Shown here piece by piece: positions 63,717-64,000 of a stretch of 64,000 bases of DNA. Within the stretch, counting starts at the first letter, position 1; each line of letters starts with the position of its first letter. The translations under genes were made by a program, and so were the position numbers. The notes beneath the pieces were generated by a model. It did no database searches. It was not told the DNA's origin and saw nothing but the letters and a program-made list of their open reading frames with translations. The stretch is from MFD09286-c1 sp963701015 (GTDB taxonomy: Bacteria > Bacteroidota > Bacteroidia > Bacteroidales > DTGW01): NCBI GenBank assembly GCA_963701015.1, contig OY969556.1:1426001-1490000 (forward strand), given 5' to 3'.

Positions 63717-63777
63717 AAACACTTTAGTAAATTCTTATTCTATTTGAAAAAGAAACTTGCTGAAGTGTTTTCTTTTA
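63717..63777 (+). terminator. Possible terminator after the 849-residue gene
   Basis: AAACACTTTAG (63717-63727) pairs with CTGAAGTGTTT (63760-63770) with one G-U pair and a 32-base loop, followed by TCTTTT. It could also serve the opposite strand weakly. Confidence 0.45.
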
Positions 63778-63793
63778 TGATCAATAAATAAAG

Positions 63794-64000
63794 TTATTTA
63801 GAAAAGTCCCACTTTTCCCATATATTTTGAATCTGTGGACTGACATTTGTTTGCGGGTTTTGTTCCTTATCATTCACTCGAATAGAATTTAGCCCAACTT
63901 GTTCTGAAAGGTAGTCTGCCATATCTTTATATGATACATCTCCATCTGTTTCCTGTAATTTCTTTAACAGGAAATAAGTAAACATACCATGATTTTTTTC
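63794..64000 (-). CDS. C-terminal fragment of a probable caspase-family (C14) protein
   Basis: The minus-strand frame is open to the window edge. It reads EKNHGMFTYFLLKKLQETDG, then the segment DVSYKDMADYLSEQVGLNSIRVND, and ends KWDFSK. HGMFTYFLLKKLQ and the following D-V-x-Y-x-x-x-A-D-Y-L segment are typical of the end of caspase/metacaspase-like domains found in Bacteroidota, where the p10-like part contains G-x-F-T. The catalytic His and Cys would lie beyond the window. The ending VNDKEQNPQTNVSPQ is also typical of this group. Tentative because only 68 residues are visible. Confidence 0.6.
   Translation of the reverse strand, partial: EKNHGMFTYFLLKKLQETDGDVSYKDMADYLSEQVGLNSIRVNDKEQNPQTNVSPQIQNIWEKWDFSK

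Noticed and set aside
63708..63791. 27-codon frame after the 849-residue T9SS gene
   Set aside because: It overlaps a terminator-like hairpin and has no supporting feature apart from being open.
1..64000. tRNA, rRNA or other classic non-coding RNA genes and mobile-element genes
   Set aside because: Intergenic regions were read on both strands and none showed a cloverleaf-like element, rRNA segment, integrase or transposase. A dedicated tRNA/ncRNA search was not possible.

Overview
The window is a chromosomal segment of an AT-rich member of the Bacteroidota. The evidence is the set of families present: two proteins with C-terminal type IX secretion (T9SS) sorting domains, hybrid two-component sensors with Reg_prop propellers and Y_Y_Y domains, a PUR/DUF3276 protein, and an exosortase paired with a PID-CTERM target. 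Several genes are also preceded by Bacteroidota-type promoters (TTTG ... TAnnTTTG), and Shine-Dalgarno sites are mostly absent. No rRNA, tRNA, CRISPR array, integrase or transposase was seen. Most of the window looks like ordinary vertically inherited chromosome.

Layout. 1-5.3 kb: the tail of an unknown gene, a GC-rich hairpin repeat, an exosortase with its small PID-CTERM substrate, and a 1218-residue T9SS cargo protein with GloVer repeats. 5.6-9.1 kb: an alpha/beta hydrolase overlapping a LuxR-type regulator, a gene-free stretch, and mnmE. 9.2-17.1 kb: two tandem hybrid histidine kinases that share a 261-bp identical block. 17.2-25.8 kb: sucD, a TPR protein with an outer-membrane barrel partner, a SanA/YdcF-like protein and gyrB. 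26-29.9 kb: an exported unknown overlapping a FemAB/GNAT-like protein, then an MsbA-like ABC exporter. 29.9-34.3 kb (minus): a lipoprotein, a small exported protein and an ABCG-like transporter with an unusual N-terminus. 34.5-42.2 kb: a MATE exporter, clpB, a second ABC exporter, a PUR protein, two tandem bacteriohemerythrins and an XRE regulator.

42.2-49.9 kb is the leucine locus: leuA, leuC, leuD, a second leuA-like (possibly citramalate) synthase, a ketopantoate-reductase homologue and leuB. In front of leuA is a 23-codon reading frame in which 12 codons are Leu or Ile, followed by a 12-bp terminator hairpin. I read this as a branched-chain amino-acid attenuator. leuB is split by a single extra base at about 49187.

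49.9-56.1 kb (minus) holds six consecutive genes for exported proteins. Several resemble LPP20/FlgP- or CsgG-type envelope proteins, and the first has a C-terminal beta barrel. This is the best candidate for an undescribed envelope system, although a strong internal terminator separates the last two genes. 56.3-64 kb: a DRE-TIM aldolase-like protein, mirrored short-repeat arrays, mutS2, purC, a second T9SS cargo protein with a duplicated domain, and the C-terminus of a probable caspase-family protein running off the right edge.

The most notable points are the leu attenuator, a TGTAAAG/CTTTACA palindrome shared by the XRE and ABC-exporter promoters, the identical block in the tandem kinases, the exosortase/PID-CTERM pair and the six-gene exported operon. 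All calls come from reading the sequence; no database search was run.
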